From positions 1 through 5,519 of the forward strand of contig CADCWJ010000263.1 in the NCBI GenBank assembly GCA_902806365.1: a stretch of DNA of 5,519 nucleotides, given 5' to 3'. This stretch comes from an uncultured Thermomicrobiales bacterium (GTDB taxonomy: Bacteria > Chloroflexota > Chloroflexia > Thermomicrobiales > UBA6265). The notes under the pieces are model-generated. The model was not told where the DNA came from and did no database searches. It saw nothing but the letters and a program-made list of their open reading frames with translations. A program made the translations under genes and the position numbers. Shown here piece after piece: positions 5,220-5,519 of this stretch (position 1 is the first letter of the stretch; each line of letters begins with the position of its first letter).

Positions 5220-5222
5220 GGG
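5211..5222. repeat. 12-bp direct repeat, copy 1 (ACCACGCAAGGG)
   Basis: This is an exact copy of 5320-5331, 109 bp away, in the gap between the PIN-domain gene and the first oxidoreductase gene. It overlaps the candidate -35 box. It may be a binding site for a regulator or a chance repeat. Confidence 0.5.
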
Positions 5223-5319
5223 ATGCAGGCGGGCGCCTGGAGCGGAACGATCAGGTCATGGCGTTTCGGTTTGGGCTCGCTGACATGAACGAGGGGTCCG
5301 GGACCATGCGCATCGCCCG

Positions 5320-5331
5320 ACCACGCAAGGG
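5320..5331. repeat. 12-bp direct repeat, copy 2 (ACCACGCAAGGG)
   Basis: This is an exact second copy, 22 bp downstream (in transcription direction) of the PIN-domain stop codon. The bases around the two copies do not match, so the repeat is limited to 12 bp. Between the copies is an 11-bp dyad, GGTCC and GGACC around one base (5295-5305). Confidence 0.5.
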
Positions 5332-5353
5332 GGCCGTTTGGTGGGGAACATGA

Positions 5354-5519
5354 CTATCCTGCCGGTTCGGGAGCGACTCCGGGCACCCAGCGGGTCACGA
5401 ACGGCATGCCCCCAAGGTATTCGTCGAACGTAGCGAGGGAAAGGCCCTGCATCTCGGCGCGAGTGGCAATCACCGCGTCCGCAAAGCCAAGCCTTGGATA
5501 TTCGGCGAACCGTTCGAGC
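5354..5519 (-). CDS. PIN-domain (VapC-like) protein, C-terminal fragment
   Basis: The last 54 residues of a protein enter from the right edge and stop at a TAG (5356-5354). The fragment LGFADAVIATRAEMQGLSLATFD (fragment residues 10-32) matches the C-terminal part of PIN-domain ribonucleases. The aspartate of FADA is the usual late acidic active-site residue, and the AT-FD segment is the last core strand. About two thirds of a typical 130-residue VapC, including the N-terminal acidic residue, is outside the window. Such proteins are usually toxins of type II toxin-antitoxin pairs that cleave RNA, with the antitoxin gene just upstream, which here would be beyond 5519. The roughly 20 residues after the domain (GGMPFVTRWVPGVAPEPAG) are a plain tail. 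It faces the same way as the metabolic genes but is probably a separate unit. Confidence 0.75.
   Translation of the reverse strand, partial: LERFAEYPRLGFADAVIATRAEMQGLSLATFDEYLGGMPFVTRWVPGVAPEPAG

Overview
The window is GC-rich (clearly above 60% by eye), and every convincing gene lies on the minus strand, so the transcribed order runs from high to low coordinates. No taxonomic marker is present. The codon use, the Opp/Dpp-type permeases next to Gfo/Idh/MocA oxidoreductases, and the kind of intergenic repeat seen here would fit a thermomicrobial Chloroflexota genome. That is a guess, and an actinobacterial or proteobacterial source cannot be excluded.

In order of transcription: the last 54 residues of a PIN-domain (VapC-like) protein enter from the right edge (5519-5354). 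After a 246-bp gap holding a 12-bp direct repeat and a weak promoter candidate comes a Gfo/Idh/MocA-family NAD(P)-dependent oxidoreductase (5107-4031). A 259-bp gap follows that is largely filled by repeat element B. Next is a second, divergent Gfo/Idh/MocA protein that lacks the usual glycine motif (3771-2773). Then come the two permease subunits of an Opp/Dpp-type ABC importer (2583-1498 and 1495-581, only 2 bp apart). A 353-bp gap holds repeat element A and a possible 26-codon ORF. The window ends inside the first ATP-binding subunit of the same importer, just as Walker A begins (227-1).

The likely job of the locus is uptake of a small solute followed by its oxidation. Opp/Dpp-type importers in such settings often carry sugars or sugar derivatives rather than peptides, and Gfo/Idh/MocA enzymes usually oxidise sugars, inositols or sugar acids. 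No substrate-binding protein or second ATPase is visible, so the substrate cannot be named.

The most unusual feature is a repeat family that is not part of any gene. A 40-bp unit occurs three times: two in direct tandem at 340-379 and 380-419, and one inverted at 3944-3983. All three have the same length and nearly identical flanks. Each also carries a perfect 7-bp stem with a 3-nt loop whose arms differ between copies by paired, compensatory changes. Downstream of the unit in both places, in the same relative orientation, sits an identical 28-bp sequence with a strong 8-bp GC stem (496-523 and 3828-3855). Together these make a composite structured element of about 160-190 bp present twice in the same gene cluster. 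It could be a REP/MITE-like non-autonomous element or a structured nucleic-acid motif.
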